Origin: Paenibacillus tundrae
GTDB taxonomy: Bacteria; Bacillota; Bacilli; Paenibacillales; Paenibacillaceae
DNA: 64,000 nt
Direction of reading: 5' to 3'
NCBI RefSeq assembly: GCF_036884255.1
Contig: NZ_CP145605.1
Span: forward strand, 1,612,001-1,676,000
The translations under genes were made by a program, and so were the position numbers. Shown piece after piece: positions 1 through 9,594 of this stretch (within the stretch, counting starts at the first letter, position 1; each line of letters opens with the position of its first letter). The notes beneath the pieces are model-generated. The model saw only the letters and a program-made list of their open reading frames with translations. It was not told the DNA's origin and ran no database searches.

Positions 1-434
1 CCATCTTCCAGAATGCGAGCGATGGGGAGCGTAGGAAGCTCGGAGAGCAGTTGCTCAGCTAGCTCCAATGTAGGTGGGGCTAGCATGGCTCTACGTTCAG
101 GGGTAAACTTAATCAGTGGAAGCTTCCCTTGAAGATAGGGGATTTCATCGGCATGTGCCCAGATTTCGACGTCAGGTACAGCTTCGACCAGCGCACCGAG
201 ATTACCGATATGGTCAATATCCTGATGTGTGATAATAATGCGCTTAAGCTCATGAAGCTTTGCACCCGCATCTTCGAGTGCAGATTGCAATTCAGCAAAC
301 TGTCCAATCATGCCTGTATCCACCAATGTAATTCCATCTTCATCACGCAGCATCACGGGATAAATCGGACTGTTACCAGTGGGTGTAGGAATGTTGAGAT
401 GAAGAATGGTGATATCAATAGGTTGTATATTCAT
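1..434 (-). CDS. MBL-fold metallo-hydrolase (partial, C-terminus outside window)
   Basis: The reverse strand reads openly from an ATG at 434 to the window edge, giving about 144 residues of a metallo-beta-lactamase-fold protein. The zinc-binding motif THQDIDH lies near residue 74, after an LVDTG strand typical of the fold. Family members are hydrolases of varied substrates (thioesters, lactones, cyclic phosphodiesters), so the substrate cannot be named. A GGAGG stands unusually far (about 27 nt) upstream of the ATG and no nearer in-frame start was found. The C-terminal half, with the remaining metal ligands, lies outside the window. Confidence 0.8.
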   Translation of the reverse strand, partial: MNIQPIDITILHLNIPTPTGNSPIYPVMLRDEDGITLVDTGMIGQFAELQSALEDAGAKLHELKRIIITHQDIDHIGNLGALVEAVPDVEIWAHADEIPYLQGKLPLIKFTPERRAMLAPPTLELAEQLLSELPTLPIARILED

Positions 435-580
435 ATTCGTTACCGGATTCGTTCCGGAGCACCTCCCTAAATAGTATGTAGCTTATATTCAGTACCGAAA
501 ATGTACACAGTCGGAATGTCATGTAGGTAGTGAGTTCATCCCGTCTTCGCATTACTAAGAACGAGGATTTCGTACTTTGA

Positions 581-797
581 GAGGTTGTTCAAAAAGTCCA
601 CTTTTGATTACGAGGGATGCCTGACGGCATCTCAGCGTCGAATATGGAATTCAGCTGAAATAAGTTGATGCTTACGAAGGTTGTTTCCCTAGGAAACAAT
701 GTAGTTGCTCACGTAGTTTGCCTACGCTCCGCTACTCCATTTCTATCTTCATTCCATCTTCTCGGTACTGAAAACCGTCCTTTTAGAACACGTACTT
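581..797 (+). repeat. MITE-like dispersed repeat, copy 1
   Basis: This non-coding element begins GAGGTTGTTCAAAAAGTCC and ends with CCTTTTAGAACACG, so its ends form imperfect terminal inverted repeats around GTTCAAAAAG. It closely matches copies at 10,074-10,290 and 32,910-33,090, including the internal stretch CACGTAG...CTACGCTCCGCTACTCC. No reading frame for a transposase is present. Its right end supplies the stop and last codons of the reverse-strand gene at 783-1319. Confidence 0.75.
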
Positions 798-1319
798 TAA
801 GTGTTTTCTGTATTGTTTAATGGTATTCAAAATCCACTCTAGCGTTTGTTCCGCATTGCTATCCTGCCCAACGATTGAGGCGAAGGAGAAGTTGGAATGA
901 ATTAGTTTGTTTCTTGCTTTGAATACCTTGGTTAGTTCGTCATCGTCATTCTCTGCCCCGGGTTTCACAGCAATGTGTTGGCTTCTTAATTCTGCTTGAA
1001 GAATCTCGATATTTGATAAAGAGCGGTATGCAGGAGTTTTCATAAGTTGAACCGAATTGAATGTTTTTTGATAGGTTTGTTCATAGAGGCGAAGTAACCA
1101 TTGTTCAATGATGGAGCATAGTTCAATCGTCCATGAAGCATACTTTCGATCCTTACGATCATAAGTCAATCGATGGATCTCTTCCTCGTCCCATAGGTCA
1201 TGTTTCTTAAGCTGGCTTGAAATTCCCTTTTGCTGGAGCTGTTCATACTCCTGTTCAATCCATTTGATCTCATGCTTAGCTTCTTTTTTCAGTTTTTTGA
1301 AGTCTTGTTTGGTTAGCAT
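783..1319 (-). CDS. Hypothetical protein with HEPN-like RxxxxH motif
   Basis: This 178-residue, helix-rich, charged protein has no family I recognise with certainty. Near residue 136 it has RNKLIH followed by SN, which fits the R-x4-6-H signature of HEPN ribonuclease-like domains. The rest is compatible with an all-alpha fold. The start ATG follows an AGGGAGGC stretch. The last codons (KYVF-stop) lie inside the terminal repeat of the MITE-like element, which suggests insertion at the 3' end replaced the original C-terminus. A toxin or RNase role is only an inference from the motif. Confidence 0.6.
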   Translation of the reverse strand: MLTKQDFKKLKKEAKHEIKWIEQEYEQLQQKGISSQLKKHDLWDEEEIHRLTYDRKDRKYASWTIELCSIIEQWLLRLYEQTYQKTFNSVQLMKTPAYRSLSNIEILQAELRSQHIAVKPGAENDDDELTKVFKARNKLIHSNFSFASIVGQDSNAEQTLEWILNTIKQYRKHLKYVF

Positions 1320-1453
1320 AAGTCATAGCCTCCCTATAGGATCAGATGTGAATAAATTCTATTATCTCACATTGTCTTCTTTGGCTCAAAAAGTCAATCC
1401 GTACTCATTTAAGTCCATACTCATTCAAGCCGCAGTTTAAGAAGGGAAGTGTT

Positions 1454-2404
1454 ATGATGTCCAACATAATCTCCAATACCATATCCACGCCAGTGACCGA
1501 TTCAACGTCCAAAACAATGCTCAATCCCAATGCCGATCATAGGAAGAATCCAATCGCGATTGTAACGGGAGCGAACTCCGGCATGGGGCTGGCGACCACG
1601 ATAGAGCTTGCGCGAAAAGGTTATCATGTGATCATGGCATGTCGCAGTGAGCAGCGTGGACAGGCGGCGCTTCAGGAAGCACTCCGTCAGTCAGGCTCCG
1701 CTACCATTGAACTGATGCTGTGTGATCTCGGTTCATTGGACAGCATTCGTCAATTTGCCCATTCGTTTAATGAACGCTATGACACGCTGGATGTGTTAAT
1801 GAATAATGCCGGCGTAGTGATGGTGAAGCGCAAGGAGACCTCAGATGGGTTTGAGCAGAGCATAGGGATTAACCATTTGGGTCATTTCCTATTGACACTT
1901 CTGCTGATCCCGCCTTTGCGGCGTGCGCAGCAGGGACGGATTGTAAATGTATCATCCGGTGCATACAAAGCAGGCAAGATTCACTTTGAAGACCCACATT
2001 TACATAAAAGGTATAACCCCATCAAGGGCTATGCTCAGTCCAAGCTCGCCAATGTGTTATTCACTCGGATTCTGGCTCGCAAGGTAGCCGATAGCCGAAT
2101 AACAGTGAACTGCCTGCACCCCGGTGCGGTTGGCACAAGTATTGGTGTGGATCGGAACACGGGTTTTGGTACCCGTATTATGGCTTTTGTGGGCAAGCTC
2201 CCGTTCTTTCTTACCCCCGAAGAGGGGGCAAAAACGGCGATCTACTTGGCAACCAGCCCTGAAGTTGCAGGGGTGACCGGAAAGTACTTCTACCAGCAGA
2301 AAGAACAGAAATTGCAAGCCCACGCCACGGACGATGCTGTAGCTGAACGATTCTGGACGTGGAGCGAGCAGCAAGTAGGACTTGGGCCGAGCGAACAATT
2401 GTAA
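1454..2404 (+). CDS. Short-chain dehydrogenase/reductase (SDR family)
   Basis: This 316-residue NAD(P)-dependent oxidoreductase has the classical SDR pattern: cofactor motif TGANSGMG at residues 38-45, NNAG at 117-120, a catalytic Ser in NVSSGA near 167, and YAQSK (Tyr193, Lys197). The arrangement resembles the retinol dehydrogenase / protochlorophyllide reductase-like branch. About 30 residues precede the Rossmann fold, which is longer than usual. A GAAGGGAAG ribosome binding site precedes ATGATG. It stands alone between divergent and convergent neighbours. The substrate is unknown. Confidence 0.85.
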   Translation: MMSNIISNTISTPVTDSTSKTMLNPNADHRKNPIAIVTGANSGMGLATTIELARKGYHVIMACRSEQRGQAALQEALRQSGSATIELMLCDLGSLDSIRQFAHSFNERYDTLDVLMNNAGVVMVKRKETSDGFEQSIGINHLGHFLLTLLLIPPLRRAQQGRIVNVSSGAYKAGKIHFEDPHLHKRYNPIKGYAQSKLANVLFTRILARKVADSRITVNCLHPGAVGTSIGVDRNTGFGTRIMAFVGKLPFFLTPEEGAKTAIYLATSPEVAGVTGKYFYQQKEQKLQAHATDDAVAERFWTWSEQQVGLGPSEQL

Positions 2405-2448
2405 TGTCCTGTCATTGGGTTCCATGCTAATCTAGCATGTCGGATGTT

Positions 2449-4428
2449 TTATCTTTTGGCTTGCACAGCTTCATGAATTTGTTGAATCAGATCGTCTATC
2501 CGCTGAATGCCTTGATCGCCCTGACCGTACACACGGACAGAGGCTGACGAGGCATTTTTCTCATTCTCACCAAGGACGATGGAGTAGGGAACCTTCTCCA
2601 TCTGAGCTTCACGAATTTTGTACCCCAGCTTCTCGTTACGCAAGTCTGTCTCTACGCGAATTCCTGCTGCTCGCAGCGCTTGTTGAACTTCTAGAGCATA
2701 CTCAGCATAATGGTCTGAGACTGGTAGCAGCTTCACTTGTATCGGCGCAAGCCATAGAGGGAATGCACCGGCAAAATGCTCAGTGAGAATGCCGATGAAA
2801 CGGTCAATGGAACCGTAGATTGCACGGTGAATGACGACCGGACGGTGCTTCAGACGATCCTCGCCAATGTAAGTGAGATCGAACTTCTCTGGCATTTGGA
2901 AATCAAGCTGGATCGTTCCGCATTGCCAGCTGCGTTTCAGTGCATCAAGGATATGGAAATCAATTTTAGGGCCATAGAATGCGCCATCCCCTTCGTTAAT
3001 ACGGTAGCTGACTCCGCGCCGATCCAGAACATTTTGCAGTGCGCGTTCCGCCTGATCCCATAATTCCTCTGACCCCATAGAGTCTTGCGGTCGTGTGGAC
3101 AGCTCGATGCTATATTCGAATCCGAAAATATCGTACATACGTCCAATCAACGAGATTGCGCGGTTAATCTCTTCTTCGATCTGTTCAGGCATGACATACA
3201 GATGAGCATCATCCTGGCAGAATGTCCGTACACGCATCATGCCGTTTAACGCACCCGAGTATTCGTGGCGATGTACCTGGCCGAATTCCATCATGCGAAT
3301 AGGTAATTCGCGATAGGAATGAAGCTTGTTTTTGAAGATTAGCATATGCCCTGGGCAGTTCATCGGTTTCAGTGCAAACGTAGCATTGTCCACTTCGGAG
3401 AAGTACATATTGTCTTTGTAATGCTCCCAGTGACCAGATTGCTCCCACAGCCGATTATTCATCATGAGCGGAGTGCGAACCTCCTGGTATCCTTCTTGTA
3501 GCTGTAATTCACGGGAGAAATTCTCCAGCTCAGTACGGACAGTCATGCCTTTGGGTAGATAGAACGGCATGCCGGGTGCTTCCTCCGAGAACATGAAGAG
3601 CTCCAACTCTTTGCCTAGTTTCCGATGATCTCGTTTCTTCGCTTCTTCAAGCATGTGCATATGCTCATCCAGTTGTGCTTGGTTTGGAAAGGCAGTGCCG
3701 TAAATCCGTTGAAGCATTTTATTGTCCGAGTTACCACGCCAGTATGCGCCTGCGACATGAAGCAGCTTGAAGGCTTTGACGCGGCCAGTTGACGGAAGAT
3801 GTGGACCTCGGCATAGATCGATAAACTCACCTTGTTCATACAAGGAAATCTCAGCGTCCGCGGGTAAATCGTGAATCAACTCCAGCTTGTATGGATCCTG
3901 CATATCGCCAAAAATCTCAAGAGCCTGTTCGCGGTTAACGACGCGACGATTAATTTTCCAATTTTCCCGCACAATCTTGTGCATTTCCTGTTCTATAACT
4001 GCGAGATCATGAATGGAGAGGGCATGCTCCAGATCCACATCGTAATAGAATCCATCTGCAATGACAGGGCCAATGCCAAGTTTCACGTGCTCCGCACCGT
4101 AAATTCGTTTGATTGCCTGAGCCAGAACATGTGCAGTAGTGTGACGATAACGGTGAAGACCCTCTTCACTTTCGAGTGTAACGATAATAAGTTCGCAGTC
4201 CTCTTCAAGCTGCCGATCCAGATCGACATGTTGCCCGTTCACAATACCTCCTATAGCTTGCTTGCCCAGACTTATACGGATGGACGAAGCGACCTCTCCC
4301 ACAGTAATGCCTGCATGGTAATCCCGTACGGCTCCACCTTGGAGACGAACTTCGATATGCTGATTTGGCTGATTGGCTTCCTTTGCTTTTGCTTGGCCAG
4401 ATGGACTGAATTTTTCCTGATTATTCAT
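2449..4428 (-). CDS. thrS: Threonyl-tRNA synthetase
   Basis: The enzyme charges tRNA-Thr with threonine in the cytoplasm. It shows the full architecture: an N-terminal TGS domain, the editing domain with HTTAH, a class II catalytic core including MNCPGHM and the motif 3 region near HRAIYGS, and the C-terminal anticodon-binding domain. The length of about 660 residues is normal. I prefer the ATG at 4428, which has GGAG 10 nt upstream, over the GTG at 4437, which lies too close to it. A T-box leader stands directly upstream, so expression should rise when uncharged tRNA-Thr accumulates. Confidence 0.96.
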   Translation of the reverse strand: MNNQEKFSPSGQAKAKEANQPNQHIEVRLQGGAVRDYHAGITVGEVASSIRISLGKQAIGGIVNGQHVDLDRQLEEDCELIIVTLESEEGLHRYRHTTAHVLAQAIKRIYGAEHVKLGIGPVIADGFYYDVDLEHALSIHDLAVIEQEMHKIVRENWKINRRVVNREQALEIFGDMQDPYKLELIHDLPADAEISLYEQGEFIDLCRGPHLPSTGRVKAFKLLHVAGAYWRGNSDNKMLQRIYGTAFPNQAQLDEHMHMLEEAKKRDHRKLGKELELFMFSEEAPGMPFYLPKGMTVRTELENFSRELQLQEGYQEVRTPLMMNNRLWEQSGHWEHYKDNMYFSEVDNATFALKPMNCPGHMLIFKNKLHSYRELPIRMMEFGQVHRHEYSGALNGMMRVRTFCQDDAHLYVMPEQIEEEINRAISLIGRMYDIFGFEYSIELSTRPQDSMGSEELWDQAERALQNVLDRRGVSYRINEGDGAFYGPKIDFHILDALKRSWQCGTIQLDFQMPEKFDLTYIGEDRLKHRPVVIHRAIYGSIDRFIGILTEHFAGAFPLWLAPIQVKLLPVSDHYAEYALEVQQALRAAGIRVETDLRNEKLGYKIREAQMEKVPYSIVLGENEKNASSASVRVYGQGDQGIQRIDDLIQQIHEAVQAKR

Positions 4429-4460
4429 GTGAACCACACTCCAATTCTCAAATTAGAAGC

Positions 4461-4850
4461 GCAAAAAACACCCGTCCCGGAAAAGGGACGAGTGCGCTTA
4501 GCTCGTGGTTCCACCCTAATTTGGTTATGAAGCTATCCTTATTCGGCCAGCCGCCGGATACAGGAAACATCATAACCCTCATTGGAATCCGTTAACGGGG
4601 ATTAGGCGGTGAACTCTACTGGCCCTTGTATGCTCCAAATTCGAATAGGAACTCGTGGCTTAAAGGGGTGGTTCGAGATCACGGCTGCAGAGGGGTAACG
4701 CCGTTTCGTTCGCTGAAGAAGGTTTCACCAATCCCTTCTCTCTCTGGGCAGCACGCAAGCGGAATCATGTCTCTGGTCATCGCCAAATATACGAAATGAT
4801 AAGGCTTATCCGTCCAATGTGGAGGACTCCATATCAATTTTTTGGGAAAC
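4461..4850 (-). promoter_or_regulatory. T-box leader of thrS
   Basis: On the reverse strand the hallmark T-box sequence AGGGTGGAACCACG lies at about 4504-4517. It is followed by an intrinsic terminator with stem CGTCCC/GGGACG and a run of six T near 4466-4496. The upstream 300 bases are rich in potential stems, as expected for Stem I through the antiterminator. T-boxes bind uncharged tRNA and switch transcription on; the position before thrS implies tRNA-Thr. I did not assign the specifier codon or the exact promoter. Confidence 0.92.
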
Positions 4851-4894
4851 AGGTGTTACTTGAGTGTCGATTATATCGATTGAAAATTCAAAGG

Positions 4895-6673
4895 TCAAGT
4901 GATTTTATTTGGAGAGTCGTGTGAAATCCCGTCCCAGATCAATCGAATCTGTGTGCCTTGCTCGGGTACGGAATGCACTTCAATTCGACCTTTCATCGCC
5001 TCAATCAGACCCTTGGTTACAGCCATGCCTAGCCCTGATCCCACATCAGGAGTTCCCGTATCGGTTCCACGATAATAACGTTCAAATAACCTCCATACCG
5101 TCTTCGCATCCATACCTCTTCCGTTATCGGTAAACTGTATGCTGAAGTCTCCATCTCGTTGCCCAGCATGCACGCTGACGATGAGCTTGGTGTCTGTAGG
5201 GTTATGCAGCAGAGCGTTGGCGGTCAGATTATCTACAGTTCGTTCAAACGAAGGGATGTGAACTTGCCCGTAGACAGGAGCCGGTGCCGGTTGAAACTGG
5301 ATGCGACCTTGTCCATAGGCTGGATTGCGCTCAGCGCGCAGCACGAGATCATGAAGTAGCGTATTCACGTCAGTTCGTTCCACGTCTGGTTGATAGCCAC
5401 CACTGCGTAAGCGGTAAGTCATAGCAAGATCATTGACCAACCGATCCATATACATCGATTTGTCCAACATGATTGCCGCGAACTCCCGTACTTCCTCTTG
5501 AGACCAGCTATATTTATCCGCTTCAAGCATGTGGGCATAACCCTGTATAGAGGATAAAGGTGTCTTCAGATCATGTGTGATGCCTGCAATCCATTCCTCG
5601 CGAAGAGACTCTGTTTGCTTACGAAGCTCCTCGTCTTGTTTCAGCGTGCTGGATAACATTTGCATCGAATGCAGCACTTCGGCGTATACACGATATTTAC
5701 GCTTCCATTTGCCATTACGTCGTTGACTGCGAGGGATGCCATTGAGCCCAGTAGGCTCTTCGTAATGCCCTTTTTCCAGTCGTTGTAGCCATTGAAGCAT
5801 GTGCAGCATTGGGGAGCCAAAACGATTGGCGTACCATAGTGCCAACAGGATTAGTAATACAATTACGGACAGGATCAACACCAGCAGCGCCGGCTCCCAT
5901 ATAAACGTATAGGGATTTCTCTCATCTTCTGCTGCTGACAAACCGCTGGGGACACTGATCATCCAAGTCGTTCTAGTCTGTTCATCATATAGAGTGGCTG
6001 TGAATGCTCCATACCGGCTAGGGTAGCGGGCACGCAAAACGAGATCCTGAATGTTATACTCGCTTGGCACACCCATTGTAGGTTTGTTAAACGATTCTAG
6101 CTCCTTGCCGGAGGAATCCAATAGTTGAAGATAGGCCTTGTCAGCACGGATGGACGCTTGTTGTTCTGGCGCTATGACAAGCTTGCCGTTGGTAAAGGTG
6201 CTAGTCTGATGTACCTCGTTAAGTAAGGGTTTGGCTAGACTACGTTCTCCGTATAACAATGTAAAAACAATACCGTTTCTTTCTCGAATCATCATGACGA
6301 TCTGATAAGGAAATGGCTTAATTCCTTGCCAATAAGCAATTAGCTCTCCGGGTGCATAGTGAGTCGGAATATCGGAAGGGGTATGAAAAGCATCGATAAC
6401 CCTACCTTTATCATCAAGCATTTGCAGCCATCCCTGGTTTTGCTCCACCTGCTTCAGAAGATCGGGATCATAGTGAACGGTGCCATCGGATGAGATTTTT
6501 GCGGTATCAATTAGTTGATCTAGACCCGTGGTGGCAAAATCATCCACTAGGTTCACTTCATTCAACTTTTGCACTACCCAGAATGTCGCTGCTGATCCAA
6601 GTACCACAATTAGAAGAACTGCGCCAGCGAGCATACCGATAAATCGGGTCATCAATCTGCGCCGAATGCTCAT
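4895..6673 (-). CDS. Sensor histidine kinase
   Basis: This 592-residue membrane kinase has an N-terminal membrane segment (about residues 12-34), an extracytoplasmic sensor region of about 220 residues, and a second membrane segment around 262-283. It continues with a linker, a dimerisation H-box ITHDLKTPL near residue 367, and a HATPase domain with DNGRGMD and GSGLGMAV. It should autophosphorylate on the H-box histidine and pass phosphate to the regulator encoded just upstream. The two genes overlap by 4 bp, which implies translational coupling. The signal is unknown. Confidence 0.92.
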   Translation of the reverse strand: MSIRRRLMTRFIGMLAGAVLLIVVLGSAATFWVVQKLNEVNLVDDFATTGLDQLIDTAKISSDGTVHYDPDLLKQVEQNQGWLQMLDDKGRVIDAFHTPSDIPTHYAPGELIAYWQGIKPFPYQIVMMIRERNGIVFTLLYGERSLAKPLLNEVHQTSTFTNGKLVIAPEQQASIRADKAYLQLLDSSGKELESFNKPTMGVPSEYNIQDLVLRARYPSRYGAFTATLYDEQTRTTWMISVPSGLSAAEDERNPYTFIWEPALLVLILSVIVLLILLALWYANRFGSPMLHMLQWLQRLEKGHYEEPTGLNGIPRSQRRNGKWKRKYRVYAEVLHSMQMLSSTLKQDEELRKQTESLREEWIAGITHDLKTPLSSIQGYAHMLEADKYSWSQEEVREFAAIMLDKSMYMDRLVNDLAMTYRLRSGGYQPDVERTDVNTLLHDLVLRAERNPAYGQGRIQFQPAPAPVYGQVHIPSFERTVDNLTANALLHNPTDTKLIVSVHAGQRDGDFSIQFTDNGRGMDAKTVWRLFERYYRGTDTGTPDVGSGLGMAVTKGLIEAMKGRIEVHSVPEQGTQIRLIWDGISHDSPNKIT

Positions 6674-7437
6674 GATTGTGGAACCTGCTCAGGCTTAATG
6701 AGTTTGTATCCAAGACCTCGTACGTTGACTAGGAGCTCTGGGGTGGAAGGGTCGGCCTCAATTCGTTCCCGAATGCGATGGATGTGAACCATAACGGTAT
6801 TGTCGTCACTAATGGCTTCCGATCCCCAGACCCGTTCATATAATTCGGATTTCGTAAAAATACGATTGGGATGCTTACAGAAAAAGAGCAGCAACTGATA
6901 TACAAGTGCCGGGCAGGTAACGGTCATTCCCTCGACTCGTAGCTCTCCAGCCTGTTCCATCACCTGGAATCGGCCAAAATCATATACGTCTTCTTGTGGA
7001 TTTGGATATGACGTATTTACGTCGTTTTTTATATTTAAGCTGTTTGAGGCATTCGCTAATTTTGAAGGCAAGTAACGCTTGAGTAGTGACTTGATTCGGG
7101 CGACGACTTCGAGTGGATTAAAGGGTTTGACGACATAATCGTCACCCCCCACAGCGAATCCAGTTAACTTGTCATAATCCGTTGTTTTGGCGGTGAGGAA
7201 CAGAATGGGTGCATCGGTTACCTCTCGCAGAAATGGGCAGATTTCGAGTCCGCTTTTCCCCGGAAGCATGACATCCAGCACGATGCAATGATAGGTTTTG
7301 CTTTTGCAGGCTTCGAGTGCTGCTTCACCTGTTGTAACGGTATCGATATCAATAAACTGCTCTTTCAGCAGAACGGTGCGGAGCATATGTAATATGGCTT
7401 GTTCATCATCTACAAGGAGTAATGAGACGTGATTCAT
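6670..7437 (-). CDS. OmpR-family response regulator
   Basis: This 255-residue protein has a receiver domain (acidic pocket VDDE, phospho-acceptor Asp in VLDVMLPG near residue 55, Lys in VVKPFNP) and a C-terminal winged-helix DNA-binding domain ending NVRGLGYKL. A stretch of about 30 residues between the domains is Asn/Ser-rich and longer than usual. Its stop overlaps the kinase start. AAGGAGG precedes the ATG. It probably regulates its own operon, but no operator was identified. Confidence 0.93.
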   Translation of the reverse strand: MNHVSLLLVDDEQAILHMLRTVLLKEQFIDIDTVTTGEAALEACKSKTYHCIVLDVMLPGKSGLEICPFLREVTDAPILFLTAKTTDYDKLTGFAVGGDDYVVKPFNPLEVVARIKSLLKRYLPSKLANASNSLNIKNDVNTSYPNPQEDVYDFGRFQVMEQAGELRVEGMTVTCPALVYQLLLFFCKHPNRIFTKSELYERVWGSEAISDDNTVMVHIHRIRERIEADPSTPELLVNVRGLGYKLIKPEQVPQS

Positions 7438-7654
7438 GCTTGAAAGTGACCTCCTTAGGCTTCTGTCTGGCTCAGTTCATCATATCACTAAGATCGTTGA
7501 TCTGGAGCATGCGCTATCTTAACAGAATCTTAATTATGAGTTCCGTGGAAGTCAAAGAGTTATGTTAGGTGTAAGCATATGTTAGGCGCAGGATAAGATT
7601 CATTGTGTAGAGTTAACTCCAAGAGATAACGATTTTAATAAGGGGTGTGGAACA

Positions 7655-8806
7655 ATGAACAAGATACATGAAGAATTAGGGCATATGAGGCAACGGCAAG
7701 ATGAAGCAACCGCAGATTCGAAATCCCCAAATGCTGTACAAGTGAGATCACATTCGAAGAAGAGCTGGAAGTTATTTGCGATGTCACTGGCAGCCTGTAT
7801 GATTCTATCTGCATGTAGCAGTAATGTTTCATCTGATCAGGCAGGGCAACAGTCCGCAGCGCAGACATCTGATTCTACTCCAACAGTTGAAAATCAAGAA
7901 AATGATAAGCAAGAGGGCACTGAAGAACAATCGGGAACAGAGGTGCAAGCAGTGATCACACCAGATAATTTCTTAGATACATTGTTGAATGGTTCGAAGG
8001 ATGATATTTATAGTCAGATGAGCCCTGAGCTGAAAGAAGCGGTATCGCTTGAAGAGTTCAAATCATCTGCTGACAGTTTTTTGCAGGGGGTAACTACGCT
8101 TGACCAAGTGGTAGATGTGCAAATGAATAATTTAACTGAGCGTGTCTGGAAGGATGCAACTGGAACGAAAGGCATTCGCGCTTATTTTTCGGAAAAACAA
8201 ATTGAAGGCTTATCCATTCATGCTCTGGAACCTCATGAGGATACAGATAACAAGTATACCCAAACGGAGTTCCAGTTCCCTATGAAGGGCGAATGGTTTG
8301 TATTTTGGGGAGGCAATGATGTTCTGTCCAACTACCATTATGAGCATGAGACTCAGCGCTATGCACTTGATATCGTTCGAACGAAAGACGGTTTCAGTTA
8401 TCAAGATGATCCGACTAAAAATGAAAATTACTATGCTTTTGGTGAGCCGCTCTACGCTGCTGCGGACGGAACTGTCGTGGAAATTAAAAATGATCTCCCG
8501 GATAACACACCGGGTGTGATGAATGCGGAAGAACCAGCCGGCAACTTCGTAGTCATTGACCATGGTAATAAGGAGTACAGCATTACAGCGCATTTGAAGG
8601 AAGGGAGTGTAGCGGTTAAGAAAGGGGATGAAGTGAAGCAAGGCGACCTCATTGGAGAATTAGGCAACTCAGGTAACTCCAGTGAAGCACATTTGCATTT
8701 CCAAGTATCGGATGGGGCTGATCTGTTCACGTCCCGATCCATCAACATTCGCTGGGCAGATCAGAGTCAGCAGTTAACACGTGGTAACACCATTCAAGCG
8801 AGGTAG
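7655..8806 (+). CDS. Lipoprotein with M23 peptidase domain
   Basis: This 383-residue protein has a lipobox-like LSACSS near residue 50 after a hydrophobic stretch, so it is probably anchored to the outer membrane face. An unusually long hydrophilic N-terminus precedes the signal segment. A Gln/Glu/Thr-rich linker is followed by a DUF3887-like helical region (about 100-180) and an M23 endopeptidase domain. M23 motifs visible are HGNKEYSITAHL and HLHFQVSDG near the C-terminus, which includes metal-ligand histidines. M23 enzymes cut peptidoglycan cross-bridges. The gene is divergent from the adjacent two-component system and could belong to its regulon (inference). Confidence 0.85.
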   Translation: MNKIHEELGHMRQRQDEATADSKSPNAVQVRSHSKKSWKLFAMSLAACMILSACSSNVSSDQAGQQSAAQTSDSTPTVENQENDKQEGTEEQSGTEVQAVITPDNFLDTLLNGSKDDIYSQMSPELKEAVSLEEFKSSADSFLQGVTTLDQVVDVQMNNLTERVWKDATGTKGIRAYFSEKQIEGLSIHALEPHEDTDNKYTQTEFQFPMKGEWFVFWGGNDVLSNYHYEHETQRYALDIVRTKDGFSYQDDPTKNENYYAFGEPLYAAADGTVVEIKNDLPDNTPGVMNAEEPAGNFVVIDHGNKEYSITAHLKEGSVAVKKGDEVKQGDLIGELGNSGNSSEAHLHFQVSDGADLFTSRSINIRWADQSQQLTRGNTIQAR

Positions 8807-8849
8807 TTTCTGCATAATCCCATAATGGCTTAGAGCATCTCTTGATCAA

Positions 8850-8893
8850 AGGCGATAGGAAGGAGGCAATCCTTAATCTATCGCCTGTTTTCT
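8850..8893 (+). terminator. Intrinsic terminator after the M23 gene
   Basis: AGGCGATAG pairs with CTATCGCCT across a 19-nt loop and is followed by GTTTTCTT. It lies 43 bp after the M23 stop codon. Confidence 0.8.
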
Positions 8894-8991
8894 TATATGT
8901 GCAGCTATACAAATGTTATGGGTGACGATTGCGCCTGTATCCCGTTATAATATCGTCATAAAGTCGGATTGGACTGGATGATGGAGGCGTT

Positions 8992-9498
8992 ATGATGATG
9001 TTAGATCGTGTGCAGATTGAGTATGCCCGCATTGAGGATTTGCCAAGAATTGTGGAGATTTATAACTCGACGATTGAGAGTCGTATGGTTACAGCCGATT
9101 TGGAGCCGGTAACGGTTGAACAGCGCATTCCGTGGTTTGAGGAACACTCTTCCGATCGGCGTCCACTGTGGGTGATGAAGCAAGAAGGACAGGTTGTAGC
9201 CTGGGCGAGTCTGAGCTCTTTTTATGGACGGCCTGCCTATAATGGGACTGTGGAAGTGAGTGTCTACGTGGATCAAAATTGCCGGGGGATTGGCGCAGGC
9301 AGTCGACTGCTGAATACCATCTTTGCGGCGTGTCCACAACTTGGCATAAGCACTATTTTGGGCTTTGTCTTTGGACATAACGAACCTAGCTTAGGTTTAC
9401 TGCGCAAGCATGGTTTTGAGCAATGGGGCTATTACCCGGAAGTAGCTGTATTAGATGGGGTGAAACGAGATCTAGCGATTTTAGGTAAGAAAATATAG
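8992..9498 (+). CDS. GNAT N-acetyltransferase, phosphinothricin acetyltransferase-like
   Basis: This 168-residue GNAT-fold protein has the acetyl-CoA loop NCRGIGAGSRLL near residues 96-107 and the family features VEVSVYV and GFEQWGYYPEVAVLDG. The overall pattern resembles the Pat/Bar (phosphinothricin or methionine sulfoximine N-acetyltransferase) subgroup. GGAGG precedes three successive ATG codons, so the exact start is uncertain by one or two codons. The substrate is not determined. Confidence 0.85.
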   Translation: MMMLDRVQIEYARIEDLPRIVEIYNSTIESRMVTADLEPVTVEQRIPWFEEHSSDRRPLWVMKQEGQVVAWASLSSFYGRPAYNGTVEVSVYVDQNCRGIGAGSRLLNTIFAACPQLGISTILGFVFGHNEPSLGLLRKHGFEQWGYYPEVAVLDGVKRDLAILGKKI

Positions 9499-9594
9499 AT
9501 AACTCACCATGGTATCATCGTGGTAAATCATTGATTAGTTATATCGTTGAACGAGATAGATGATGAATTGCAGCCAAAGGGAGGCAGTTTCGTT

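Noticed and set aside
3871..4530. Forward 219-codon frame antisense to thrS
   Set aside because: It is a shadow of the thrS gene and its T-box; the translation has no family resemblance.
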